Assembly: GCA_027475525.1 (NCBI GenBank) | Contig: JAMWFC010000082.1 | Coordinates: 2,790,001 to 2,854,000 of the forward strand | Direction of reading: 5' to 3' | Length of the DNA: 64,000 bases | Source: Macrolepiota albuminosa | Lineage: Eukaryota > Basidiomycota > Agaricomycetes > Agaricales > Agaricaceae | Part shown: positions 32,513-42,817 of the stretch, one piece after another | Layout of the letters: each line of letters opens with the position of its first letter | How positions within the stretch are numbered: the stretch's first letter is position 1 | Notes under the pieces: generated by a model | Told to the model about the DNA's origin: nothing | The model's input: the letters and a program-made list of their open reading frames with translations, nothing else | The model's database searches: none | Position numbers and translations under genes: made by a program

Positions 32513-35047
32513 AAGGTGGGCGCGGGGTGTATACCCCTTCCTCGGGGGTCCTGGCTTCGCAGGGCAGTTGGTAGCATAGTGGCCTGGTTGGCCACACGTG
32601 AAACAAGTCCCCGACTGCCCCGGTGGGTTGGCCGGCTTGAAGTCCGGCCTTGGTTCAGGACATTCGCTGTCCGGCGCCCGCTCTGGGCGTGGGCGGCTCC
32701 GCCCTCGGTTCGCAGCAGGGGTTCTGCGTACAACAAACCGCGTGTTGCGGTCACGGTCCAAATCGGTCTTTTTGGCCAGGAAGGTCCCCACATGCTGACC
32801 CCGTGAGGGTGTCCCACCAGGCGGTAGTCGCCTGGGTCCCCCTTTGTGTCCACTCCGATGTTCATAGTGGTTAGCAGTCTTCAGAGACTGCTCATACCGG
32901 ATGGCATATGCCACAAATTCTTCCACATCGTTGACTTCTGGGGACAATCCATCCTCACGTATCAAATAGCGGCGCATATCCGCTGGAATGCCATCCAAGA
33001 ACGTTTCGAGCATTGTATACCCGTCCGGGTATACTGCCATGTTCTGGGCATGGTCATTAAGGGTATTATAGAACCCTTGTACTCCCAACTTCTCGGTGTA
33101 CTTGGTGGACTGGAAGTCCCGCCTTGCATCCTGGAGCGTTGAGGGGTGTACGAATCGATCGTACAGTCCTGTAAGGACTCCTTTAAACGTCCAGTCATAT
33201 TGGACATGGTTGATGTGCAGTACTGCCCGTCGAAACCAACCCATGGCCTCTCCAGCCAAGAACTCAGGCAGAACAAAAATTTGTTCTCGTTCCATACGGT
33301 CACCTCCGTATAAGCACATGGCAAGATGGGTGCATACATCCATCGCCCAATCTTCCAGGTCGCTGAACTTGGACGCGCCTGTATAGGCGCGAATGTGCCT
33401 ACTGTCTGCTTTATGCAGCTTCACTCCGTCTGGTAACCGTAAGGTTACGCCCAGGGCATCATCGACTACTCGATGCAGGCGATCGTGCATGGCTTCACAA
33501 TGCATTCGGATGGCTTCCCGCTGACCCGGGGATCTAGTCGCCAAATCAGCGGCATGGGGAAGTGACTTCCCCCGTCCACCTTGCGGGGGACGTCCCGAGC
33601 CTCCTCGACTGTGGGCATAATTGCCCTCGTCTCGAGGAATCGACCTAGGGCCGTCATCCCGGCCGTTACCAGGGACATCACGTCTTGTGGCGCCATCTCG
33701 ATCGAGGAAGTCTCCTCGATCATGATCGTTGCGCCGCCCTGGACCTGGAGAAGCTTGATTCTCCTGACCCTGCGTGATGAATTGACGACGCATCTCGTCA
33801 ATGGGCTTAGTGCCCTCGAATACGATGCCCTGATCGTCTATAAGGGACTGTCCCTTAGTCCTGAGGTCGCCATTGTGCATACGTTGGTACACGACTCTGT
33901 CGCTCAACGTTTCGGCCATGGGCACACGCAGCATCACGGATGCCTCGCTTTCCACTTTGAGCACAGTGCTATCGTGCCCATCCGGACCTGACATATCTGT
34001 CCTACGGTCATGGTTACGCATGTGCGGGGGCTTCTCACGCCACCCTTGTCCTGCTGGAGTATAAAAAGTACTCACCGGTCTTACTTCGGGCACTTCTTGC
34101 GCCCGTGCTAGTGCCTCCACTAGCTCGATTCCGACGTCTTGATTGCGTCGTGCCGAGCATTCCTCGGACGTGTGGCTCCAGGGGGTCGAGACCCCCGATT
34201 GCCGTGTGGCCTTACGCTGCACATACATTTGCAGCTCCATAGTGAGCACTCTCACCATCAAATCAGTATATTTCGTACTGAATACATTGGGCACTTCGTG
34301 CCCTTGTCGCCTAAGTGCTACTATATGGGCTGACGCGTAGCGCTCGAGTCGCGCTTGGGTGGTGTATTTCATCACCTCTGGGTGCAAGTCCCAGAACACC
34401 TGCAAGCGCACGGTGTACACGGTTTTCAGCCGCTGTTCCTCTGCTCCGACGTCGTCGTCACTTGACGACTCCATCACCTCCTCTGGAAGCTCTACAACCT
34501 CCGGAGCTTCCTCCACTGCTGGTGTGCACGGAAATCGATCTTCCGCGCGGTATCCTTCAGGCCTTGCAGCCTCCTCTGGTACCTCTTCTAAGCGGGCTTC
34601 CGCTACTTTAGAAGGCATTGGACCCGCTGTGGACCGCCTGGTCCCACTGCTCCGGCTCGCAGGGAGGGTTCTCCCAGTCCGTACTGACGACTCGGCGTCT
34701 CCTGGGGCGCCATAGGCGCCGGTTGACTGTCGGCCGTCCTGCGGGGGTCCTTTGGAAGCCAATCGGCTAGACTGTCGCGGTCCTCCTGGCAACTGCGTAA
34801 CTGGGGGCGTTAATCCCCTGGGCATCTTGTCTTGGAGGCGTTGCGGACCGTCCTGCTGTGAGCTTTCAGCTCTCCGGGCCTCGCTCTCATTCCCGGCCAG
34901 GTCGGTACTCTGACCTTGGTCTCGAGCCTTGGGTCTTACCTGACCCGCATTGGACGCTGACGCGTCCTGGGTGTCTGCTGGGTCTCCCCGTAGGTCGTGG
35001 GCATTTTGCCCGCCGTCAGTGGGCGCTGCAGGTATGGGATTACTCAT
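32510..35047 (-). CDS. gag of E5
   Basis: Structural protein forming the particle that packages element RNA; 845 codons, intact. Start chosen at ATG 35047 (MSNPIP), the first ATG after the leader and conserved in E2. The N-terminal half (about residues 1-430) is acidic and low complexity. The capsid-like domain lies about 560-780 (EFLAGEAMGWFRRAVLHINH, FLDGIPADMRRYLIREDG, EFVAYAIRYEQS). The zinc knuckle CFTCGQPGHYATNC (C-x2-C-x4-H-x4-C) is near the C-terminus, followed by a basic end. It stops at TGA 32510-32512 with the PR frame continuing directly behind. The DNA is densely tiled with short hairpins. Confidence 0.93.
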   Translation of the reverse strand: MSNPIPAAPTDGGQNAHDLRGDPADTQDASASNAGQVRPKARDQGQSTDLAGNESEARRAESSQQDGPQRLQDKMPRGLTPPVTQLPGGPRQSSRLASKGPPQDGRQSTGAYGAPGDAESSVRTGRTLPASRSSGTRRSTAGPMPSKVAEARLEEVPEEAARPEGYRAEDRFPCTPAVEEAPEVVELPEEVMESSSDDDVGAEEQRLKTVYTVRLQVFWDLHPEVMKYTTQARLERYASAHIVALRRQGHEVPNVFSTKYTDLMVRVLTMELQMYVQRKATRQSGVSTPWSHTSEECSARRNQDVGIELVEALARAQEVPEVRPVSTFYTPAGQGWREKPPHMRNHDRRTDMSGPDGHDSTVLKVESEASVMLRVPMAETLSDRVVYQRMHNGDLRTKGQSLIDDQGIVFEGTKPIDEMRRQFITQGQENQASPGPGRRNDHDRGDFLDRDGATRRDVPGNGRDDGPRSIPRDEGNYAHSRGGSGRPPQGGRGKSLPHAADLATRSPGQREAIRMHCEAMHDRLHRVVDDALGVTLRLPDGVKLHKADSRHIRAYTGASKFSDLEDWAMDVCTHLAMCLYGGDRMEREQIFVLPEFLAGEAMGWFRRAVLHINHVQYDWTFKGVLTGLYDRFVHPSTLQDARRDFQSTKYTEKLGVQGFYNTLNDHAQNMAVYPDGYTMLETFLDGIPADMRRYLIREDGLSPEVNDVEEFVAYAIRYEQSLKTANHYEHRSGHKGGPRRLPPGGTPSRGQHVGTFLAKKTDLDRDRNTRFVVRRTPAANRGRSRPRPERAPDSECPEPRPDFKPANPPGQSGTCFTCGQPGHYATNCPAKPGPPRKGYTPRAHL

Positions 35048-35178
35048 CGATCCCCTGTTTGAAATTTGCACGGTGTGGCTGTGCAAGAAGCTCGAGAAGC
35101 TGATAGAGTTCTGTCAACGAACTCAACGACTGACGTCGGATGCTAGGCAATAGATCCTAGCTGGCGGATTCAAAAAAA
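35048..35178 (-). other. Leader of E5
   Basis: Minus strand: TTTTTTTGAATCCGCCAGC directly after the LTR, then 110 bp to the gag ATG. Shared with E2 and partly with E6. No tRNA-type TGG primer site is visible, unlike in the LTR-B/D lineage. Confidence 0.6.
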
Positions 35179-35413
35179 TGTAACGAAGTTACAGAGATTG
35201 TGAGAGCTTAGGTTCACACTGCACAGAATCAGACCAGTCCGGTCTATTGACTATGTAGTATCAACACAAAATAAGCTGCTTTGTAAGCAGCTGGTAAACT
35301 AATTTATATAATAATGTAAATTAATATTATATTATAATAAATATAATATAATAGTATCTACTGTAAGGTAAGTAAAGCTATGTGGCCAACGCCACATAGC
35401 GGACTACGCTACA
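35179..35413 (-). repeat. LTR family C, 5' LTR of E5
   Basis: 235 bp. On the plus strand it starts with the hairpin TGTAAC-GAA-GTTACA (35179-35193), holds AGCTGCTT-TGT-AAGCAGCT and a 10-bp stem at 35377-35400, and ends GCTACA. It differs from the collapsed 3' LTR at three positions. Confidence 0.95.
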
Positions 35414-35418
35414 CCTCT

Positions 35419-35615
35419 CAGGCCCAGTCAGAGTCCCTGGCTGTCGTCAGTGAGCCTCTGGCCGACCTGTCCCTGAGTCAGCAAGAAACCACATCATCTT
35501 GGGCCCCACCTATGGGGTCCAAACCTGTTATCACGGTGCCACAGGTGCCAATTCATAGTACGTTCTGTGCTGAGTTGGGAGGGAGAACTCTGACAAGGCA
35601 AAGCACCAGTTGCGT
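35419..35615 (+). pseudogene. ORF3 of E6, part 2
   Basis: Continues E6 after the E5 insertion: a Ser/Pro-rich linker (LAVVSEPLADLSLSQQ, SKPVITVPQVPIHS) corresponding to the low-complexity middle of the E5 ORF3. Cut by the solo LTR-B at 35616. Confidence 0.55.
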
Positions 35616-36550
35616 TAATAGGACCTCATACAGGATCAGCGTATCAACGGCAGGCTACGGCAACACGGCACAGGCTCAGGATACCTTAGCACGTGCTAAC
35701 TAACCAATTTTGGCAATATTTGACGGCCGTGTACAGCAAGAAGCAGATCCGATCAATGATAGCGCTGATGGCAGTAAGAATGACAACTGACAGATGGCAT
35801 CCGTCACTGATGACAGCGCTTAGCGAGAAGATTGATGATCTATCAAAAACTGATGGACAGCTTAGCATTTGACCTTGGCGTCTGACATCGCTTAGCGCCT
35901 CGATTTGGTGCCTGACATTGCTAAGCATTGGGACAGACAGAAGGGTGATGGATTGATGGTTTAGCTTCGCGATCTGCTGCCTGGGGTCGCTAAGGGTCTT
36001 GAATGGACGGTAGAGATCTGAAACCGTTGAAGCTACTCCTATGAAATTTTCTAGTTGACCGCACTTTGGCAATGGTTAGTCACTGGCGACGGTGAACTCC
36101 TTGTAGTATAAAAAGTACTTACCGACTTGTACATACCCATTGAACGATAGACCAGAGTTTCCTGCTCCCCTTACTTCAGTCTTCCTTACGCTCAAGACCT
36201 CATTTACGGTCAGCAACGTCGAACTCGTCGGCAGTTGCAGACTATCGCCAGCCTTTGACCTATTTGCGCCTTGCAGCTACGGCAGGCATTAACGACGCTT
36301 AGACTTTGCTAAGCTTACTGTGTTCTTGCTGCTGACATTGCTGTGTGCACTTACCACTTCTTTCATAGGCGCTTTACCTTAGCGCTTTACACTTGCCGAC
36401 CCCCTTACCAACCCCACTATATTTTCATAGGCGCGTTCTCTGGGACCTGCCCAGGACTCCTCACATCACTTATAGCGCGCCCAAATGCAAGTTTTTGGTA
36501 TGGTAACACTATTAATATATTTGTTACTGACCAAACTTTGGGCATCATCA
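35616..36550 (+). repeat. Solo LTR family B
   Basis: 935 bp, TAATAGGACCTCATACAGG (first G mutated to A) to GGGCATCATCA, with 4-bp target duplications GCGT at 35612-35615 and 36551-36554. Confidence 0.9.
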
Positions 36551-36962
36551 GCGTTCTTGTCCAACAAGAGCGACTATGGAGAGTCGAGCTCAGAGCAGGA
36601 GGGGGAATTGGCAGTGGACTGATTCCAATGAGTATCATGCAATAAGCGCATAGCAAAGAAGAAGGCAAACCATGCCAAGGAGTTACAGGCCCTGAAATAT
36701 AGGGCCAAGAATGACTTTTTGGGGAGAATCTCCAATGGCTTTGGGGTGAAAGAGTGGGGGCCGCTCAATATCGAGTAAATGAACTCGTGCTTCAGAGGAG
36801 CACTCAGCCACTGCATATACTATTTGTATGCCATGAATATGGTGCTGATGGGAGCTGATGCCAACAGAGCGGCATCATATGAATATGCCTCTGAACAGCA
36901 TGCCCACATTCCAGGCATCATTGTGTACAAGCATGCTCCGCGTGGTCTTCCCTGCACTCCGT
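36551..36962 (+). pseudogene. ORF3 of E6, part 3
   Basis: Reads SNKSDYGESSSEQEGELAVD, then after stops AKELQALKYRAKNDFLGRIS and YKHAPRGLPCTP. The last motif aligns with YQVAPRGFPRSP in E5 ORF3, and AMNMVLMGADANRAASYE aligns with its PMTNTIFVGQEARAARSF. Several TGA/TAA codons. Cut by the next solo LTR-B. Confidence 0.7.
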
Positions 36963-37897
36963 TGATAAGACCCCATACAGGATCAGCGCATCAACGGCAG
37001 GCTACGGCAGCACGGCACAGGTCTGGGATACCTTAGCGCGCGCTAACTAACCATTTTTGGCAATATTTGATGGCCGCGCACAGCAAGAAGCAGATCCAAT
37101 CAGTGATAGCGCCGACGGCAGACAGAATGACAACTGACAGATGGCATCAGTCACTGACGACAGCGCTTAGCGAGAAGCCTGATGATCTATCAAAAACTGA
37201 CGGACAGCTTGGCGTTTGACATTGGCGTCTGACACCGCTTAGCGCCTCGATCTGGCGCCTGACACCGCTAAGCCTTTTGGACAGACAGAAGGGTGATGGA
37301 TTGATGGTTTAGCTTCACGATCTGCCGCCTGGTGGCGCTAAGGGTCTTGAATGGACGGTAGGGATCTGAAACTGTTGGAGCTTCCTCTATGAAATTTTCC
37401 AGTTTACCGCACTTTGGCAATGGTTGGTCACTGGCGACGGTGAACTCTTGTAGTATATAAAGCACTTACCGACTTGTACATACGCCAGAGAATAACAGAC
37501 CAGAGTTTACTACTCCCCTTTCCTCAGTCTCCCCTTATGCTCAAGATTTCATTTACGGTCGGCAACGTCGAACTCATCGGCAGTTACAGACGCTCGCCAA
37601 CACTCGACACACTCGCGCCTTGCAACTACGGCAGGCATTATCAACGCTTAGATTTCGCTAAGCATACCGTGCTCTTGCCGCTCACATTGCTGTGTTCGCT
37701 TACCGCTCTTTCATAGGCACTTTACCTTAGCGCTTTACACTTGCCGACCTCGTTACCGACTTTACCCTATTTTCACAGGCGCGTTCTCTGGGACCTGCCC
37801 AGGACTCCTCACATTACTTTTAGCGTGCCCAACGCAAGCTTTTGGTACGGTAACACTATTGCAACATTTGTTGCTGACCAAACTTTGGGCGTCATCA
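36963..37897 (+). repeat. Solo LTR family B
   Basis: 935 bp, TGATAAGACCCCATACAGG to GGGCGTCATCA, with perfect 4-bp target duplications CCGT at 36959-36962 and 37898-37901. Confidence 0.92.
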
Positions 37898-37901
37898 CCG
37901 T

Positions 37902-39104
37902 TAGAGCTGGATCAGCTCTATAAGTATTATATGAACATTTATGTTTTGTGTCACAACAGAATTGTCACATATATGCCGATCATAGAGCTTCAGATGTTTG
38001 CACAGCAAACAGTTGAGGCTCTGCATGATTAAACCATACAGCTCCTGATGAAGGAGCCTCAATATCAAGATCTTGTCAACCCAATACATGGTCCTGATGA
38101 CCTTGCTCTTGTAGAGCAACAACACATTCCAGGATGCTTTTTGTGCACGAAAGAAGATGGTTCCATAGCACTGCACGTAATGCGCACTCAAGACCCAGCC
38201 ATGCTGTTTAACTTGAATCAGCTAGCGCAGTACATGCTGATCTTTGGTTGCCCTGGGCTGGAGAACATGTATCAGAGCATTGCGGTGAACCATGCTTACC
38301 ACATGCACTGGCAAACCCTCTTCAGATTTGCATTGTGTCGAGCTCTTTGTGCTAATAGCGCAGCCAAATCCATGATTATACGGCGCATGACTCTTGTTAT
38401 GGCCTGTCTGAGACTGTACCATGAGGCAATTGCCTTGTATGACGCTATGTTCCCCAAGCAACCATTTGAGCCCCAACGTGGGCCAAAGCTCAAAATCCAC
38501 CAAGTTTACATGCCAGATGAGCAAGCATGGAACTTCTCCAATGACGACGTGTTACGTGTCCTTTTACACAACTGGATTCTGCTGGACTAGGTTGACCATG
38601 CCTATACTTACAGCATGGTCTTCCTGGAACAGCAGTTCCACTCCTCAACAATGTCTATGGACATCTTTGAACAGATCAATAATGAATGCATGGAGTGCCT
38701 CTCTACTTATGGCACCCCTTCCACAATCCCACAATGGGATGGATGGTGGGAGATGACCAAAGACAACTACTTATTATCATCTCATGTTCAAGCACTATGA
38801 GGAGAGTAATCTCCCGGTCAACCCTAAGGCCAATGGCCTCTATTATCTCATTGGCATGGACCCAAATCGGGTCACTCTCTTAAATCAAATGTCAGTGCAT
38901 GGTATACTACCCACCATTTCTCCAGTGATTAACGTTGCACTAACTGAGTCTATGGTGATAGATTTGCCTGCAGTCAAGAGGTCAACAACCCCACCAAGGA
39001 TGGAATTGGCACCTCCCCCTCCTGCAATTAACGTCACACTAGAGGAGGAGTCAATGGTGATGGAGACGGGTGCGGTCATGGAATCCCTATCGGACAGGTC
39101 ATAG
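37902..39104 (+). pseudogene. ORF3 of E6, part 4 (conserved C-terminal region)
   Basis: Best preserved part of the E6 ORF3. From LELDQLYKYYMNIYV onward it aligns with E5. Strong blocks: MHWQTLFRFALCRALCANSA against IHWCSLFGFALVRTLSASRP, SNDDVLRVLLHNWI against TSDVLRVLLHNQI, VDHAYTYS against ADHAYTYG, and CLSTYGTPSTIPQWDGW against RLNHYGTPQSIPQWDGW. The frame is broken by TAG at 38588 and a frameshift near 38800. An acidic/Pro-rich tail ends at TAG 39102-39104. Conservation between such diverged copies shows that the ORF3 product was under selection in this lineage. Confidence 0.8.
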
Positions 39105-39568
39105 ACCCATATATTTTTGTTAGGTAACTCTGAGTATACACTCAATATTTCCAGGCTGACATGCACTCCAGTATAGCATGTAAATTTTATTTTATTCTAA
39201 ATTTTACTTTATTTTTCACTGCTTGCATCATATGTGCACTACTGCGCTAAGATATTTTGAGATTCAGTGTTATTAAAAGATACTATGACCATGATCATGA
39301 TACTAACCTCCTACAGCGACATGATATGCATCTCCGACTGATGCTTGCACTACTGTGCATATGTCATTCCCACTTCCATTCCTTTTCTAAGACCGAGTAT
39401 TTGGTCTCATTATATAACAGAGCATCAACAATGCTATATGTATTCAGTAGAGTATTATATAAGACAACATCTTGTATTCACTTTAATTCTAGTCAATCCA
39501 ATATTGTGGTCTGATTCAGCACTGTGTGAAACACACAAGATAGTTCTAACTCATAACCAACAGTTACA
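39105..39568 (+). repeat. Presumed 3' LTR region of E6 (family E)
   Basis: 39432-39568 matches the 5' copy at 11681-11822 plus 12589-12595 and ends ACAGTTACA. The left border of the LTR is not defined; 39105-39250 is AT-rich with runs of T. Confidence 0.55.
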
Positions 39569-40074
39569 GTTAGCAATAAATGTCATACAGTATCTAAAGT
39601 CTCTGCCTTGCTTTGGCTCAACAAGGACGAGTACAGTGTGGAACCTTAGATACTTCTGATATCTATGCTCTGGCTGACCAATTTTGTCATTGGATTCCAG
39701 CAGAAGTGCAGAAAAAGCCAATGCTCATAGTTTGTAGGCATTATACAGACTATCACCTGATAATAACTGGTTATAATTTTTTTTTGATATGTCATACTCC
39801 TCTGTCTTGTGGTTGAAACATGTGAATCTATTTTGATATAGCAAATTGAATGTGATTGAAGGTTGAGTAATGTACAAAAGTTGGTAATGTAAAAAAGCTA
39901 TCCTGGCCTTATTTTCTTTTTTGTTATTGAGAAAACAAATCATTGCAAGGTCGCTTAATAAAAATCAACTGACAATGCCATCTAATTGCCAATCAATAAA
40001 CACTTCAAAGTATTTGTTAGCATCAAGAATAATGTTTGATTTTCTGCATAACAAGAAGCAGAATTCACTGCCAT
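39569..40074. other. Unassigned AT-rich sequence
   Basis: Between the E6 end and the solo LTR-F. No gene or repeat structure recognised; GCCAT at its end is the target duplication of the LTR-F. Confidence 0.4.
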
Positions 40075-41623
40075 TGTCACGACCCCCCCCTTCCAGGTCC
40101 ACCCCAGGACACCCCCAGAACCCCATCCAGGACCCTCTCTTCAACCCCACAAATGCGCCCCACCATCACGACTACCGACACTGCCATCACACACATCAAA
40201 GGCCGCCATCATCTGGCATCCCGGCAACCCGCATCACGGACTCAGGATCAACTGCCATCAAACCACGACCAATAATCGGATCGCACTACCCGCTTCTGGG
40301 CCATCATGCATCACACATCATGACTCCCTCTGCACCAATTGATCACGCACCCCACATGCATGATCCCAGTATACAGTCCCTCTCCCGCTACTCAATGCCT
40401 CCTGGAACTTATCCTAGACACCCCAGAACCCTGGAGATCCGGACCCAGCCCTGTAGTACTTATAGCGTAGTTCCCCATTGTATTCGCTAGTCTTGATATT
40501 AACTTGAATTGTTGTGTGCCCTTTGTGTCAGATTCTGCTGAGTCAGAGGCTTTCTAGGAAAGCAATGCCCTTACGAGGCGGACTTGATCTATGGATACTC
40601 AGATGTCTGGAACTCCGGAGCTAGGACTCTGGGGTTCAAGATGTGAACAAGGGGTTCTCCTGAGGAAGGGGAGTTGATCCGGAGGGTTTTAGGGTTAGAG
40701 GCTGGGAGCCGGGTAGGGGTCGAGTCAAGAACTGGAGGTTTTAAGACGAGACTGGGTTAATAAAGTGTAAGTTGCGAAGTGCATACCAAACTCAGAGCAT
40801 GCGGTTATTCAAGCGTGCCAGTCAAAGCATGCCAGTCAGCATGTACCAGTCAAGCAAAGGGCATGCAACAATTCAAGTTAATATCAAGACTAGCGAATAC
40901 AACAGGGAACTATGCTATAAATACTATGGAGCTGGGTCTGGGTCTCCAGGGTTCCAGAGTGTCTGGGATAAGTTCTGGAAGGCATTGAGTAGTGGGAGGG
41001 GGACTGTATACCGGGATCACATGTGTGGGATGCGCGATCAATTGGTGCAGAAAGAGTTGTGATGTGTGATGCGTGATGGCCCGGAAGCAGGTAGCGCAAT
41101 CCAATCATTGGTTGTGGTTTGATGGCAGTTGATCCCAGGGTCCATGATGCGGGTTGCCAGGGTGCTGGGTGATGGCGGCCTTTGATGCGTGTAATGGCAG
41201 TGTCAGTAGTTGTGATGGCAGGGCGCATTTGTGGGGTTGGAAAGAGGGTCCCAGATGGGATTCTGAGGGTGTCCTGGGGGGGTCGTGACACTTTGCTTGA
41301 CTGGTACGCGCTGACTGGCATGCTTTGACTGGCACGCTTGAATAACCATGTGCTCTGAGTTTAGTATGCACTTTGCAACTTACATTTTATTAACCTGGTC
41401 TTGTCTTAAAACCCCCGGTTCTCGACTTGACCCCTACCCAGCTCCTAGCCTCTAACTCTAAAACCCCCAGATCAACTCCCCTTTCTTGGAAGAACCCCCT
41501 GTCCACATCTTGAACTCTGGAGTCCTAGCCCTGGAGTTCCAGACATCTGAGTATCCATAGATCAAGTCCGCCTCATAAGGGCATTGCTTTCCCAGAAAGC
41601 CCCTGACTCAGCAGAACCTGACA
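40075..41623 (-). repeat. Solo LTR family F (copy 2), interrupted
   Basis: Plus strand TGTCACGACCCC to GCAGAACCTGACA, flanked by perfect GCCAT at 40070-40074 and 41624-41628. Split by LTR-F copy 3 (40526-41290) in the opposite orientation; the two pieces together are about 780 bp, the usual length of this LTR. Confidence 0.93.
40526..41290 (+). repeat. Solo LTR family F (copy 3), nested in copy 2
   Basis: 765 bp, TGTCAGATTCTGCTG to GGGGGTCGTGACA, with perfect 5-bp target duplications CTTTG at 40521-40525 and 41291-41295. Confidence 0.93.
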
Positions 41624-41628
41624 GCCAT

Positions 41629-42345
41629 CTTGCAACTATTGTGGGGTTTTTGGACAATTAATATCAACTTCATATATATGATCCTTGAAATCAGATCAAT
41701 TAACCAGTGTTGCATAACAAGAATAACCCCATGTTTCATACTTGGTGAGGCACAATGCAAATTTCATTGCATTTCAGATTAAAGATTGAAAGGATGTGAA
41801 ATTAAGCACATTTTGGTACCGGAACATCAAATCTGAATAAATGTAATAAATTTCATTCTTTGTGAGATAATTCATAGCTGCCAATAAATGTGAGAAAAAC
41901 AGGGGTTGCAAAACTCTTTTCATGTGTGTTATTACAATGTTGAGGAGTGCTTGTTCATCTGAAAGAACAACTATATTTCGAACATTGGATAAAGATAGCA
42001 TCTAGTGTTGTGCAGGGCCTAGCTTAGCCTGAAAGCCGCAGCTTGGGCTCAGTCTAATGAAACTCAGGCTTGTACACATTCAAAGCTAGGCTTTAGGAGG
42101 GGCTCAGGCCTGGCCCAGCTCAGCTTGGGCCCAAGCTGCAGCCTGTAGTAAGTATAGTATTTCCATCATGCTTTTGTGGTACATCAAAAAATTCATCAAT
42201 ATCTTGAGTACTAGTCTTTTGCATAGTTTGGCATCATGGCTCGTTAACAATAGTCTTATAATCAGATTTGTCAAAAGGGTGCTTGTTTGCGTAAAAGAAT
42301 GACCACATTTCAAACGTTGGGTAAAGACAGTATTAATGAGCAAAT
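41629..42345. other. Unassigned sequence with a degenerate GC-rich patch
   Basis: Mostly AT-rich. 42010-42150 contains repeated words such as CAGCTTGGGC, GGCTCAG and GGCCTGG in both orientations. No coding region supported. Confidence 0.35.
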
Positions 42346-42817
42346 TTATGAATCAATAGTCAAGGAATAGAATTTCTGCATATTTTTAATAAATTTGTCT
42401 GCATAGTGGACAGGCACAATAACATTGAGACTATGAGATTTGATGTGACAATTGTTGAGTATTGACAGAACAATAGAACCAAATACAATGCCTTCAACAT
42501 TTTCTAAAGCAGTTAAGATGTGCAAAATATTGAATCCTATGAAAGAGAATGACATAGCCATCATATGAGCTACATGGTTCTGAACCTCCTGCTGCAATAT
42601 TAAGTGTGTTTTCTGCAAAATTGCCAGATTACAGAGATTTAAATGCTGAAGAATTAAACTGTGAATGTATGATGTAATTGAAAAGTAGGCTGCAAATTTC
42701 CAGTCTTTCTTGGCTGTTGTGAGTGTCTATCAGTGTTGGAAAAGTATGTAACAATTGAAAACTCATGGTTTGGCCCTCAGCTTCCATTAACCTATTGTGA
42801 AGCAGGTTTGTTAACAC
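42346..42817 (-). pseudogene. Possible decayed fungal gene fragment
   Basis: Minus-strand pieces QNHVAHMMAMSFSFIGFNIL and VFGSIVLSILNNCHI followed by LNVIVPVHYADKFI recall the GSxAL..DLD-(I/F)-Y-VP pattern of a nucleotidyltransferase-fold family that is expanded in Agaricomycetes. The upstream piece LMEAEGQTMSFQLLHTFPTL is in a neighbouring frame. Stops and frame changes mean it is at most a pseudogene; the family assignment is a recollection of the pattern, not a search result. Confidence 0.25.

Larger units (their letters stand above)
23828..35413 (-). mobile_element. E5: near-complete Ty3/Gypsy chromovirus with a third ORF
   Basis: LTR retrotransposon on the minus strand, bounded by perfect 5-bp target duplications CCTCT (23823-23827 and 35414-35418). 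Order in element sense: 5' LTR, leader, gag, protease, RT, RNase H, integrase, chromodomain, ORF3, polypurine tract, 3' LTR. Observed length 11586 bp; without five assembly duplications about 11.2 kb. The LTRs are both 235 bp after collapse of the duplication in the 3' copy and differ at 3 sites, all transitions, so the insertion is young compared with its neighbours. gag and ORF3 are open after correction. pol has four in-frame stops, of which one (31736) is conserved in E6 and three look like C-to-T damage. Confidence 0.95.
10440..39568 (+). mobile_element. E6: old Gypsy chromovirus, shattered by nested insertions
   Basis: Inferred host of most insertions in the block. Related LTR-like sequence lies at both ends (about 10440-12595 and 39105-39568, both with CTATATG(C/T)ATTCAGTAGAG and ending GTTACA). 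Between them, in order on the plus strand: gag 3' part, protease, RT, RNase H, integrase, chromodomain and ORF3. Interruptions: solo LTR-D 10532-11677, solo LTR-F 11823-12588, E4 about 12645-15969, solo LTR-A 21013-22504, E5 23828-35413, solo LTR-B 35616-36550 and 36963-37897. Domain order and protein similarity place it in the E5 family, but it is much more diverged and full of stops. The left LTR boundary is not certain. Confidence 0.65.

Noticed and set aside
42010..42150. GC-rich repeated words as a possible minisatellite or regulatory array
   Set aside because: Units are irregular in length and sequence; no period could be fixed by reading.
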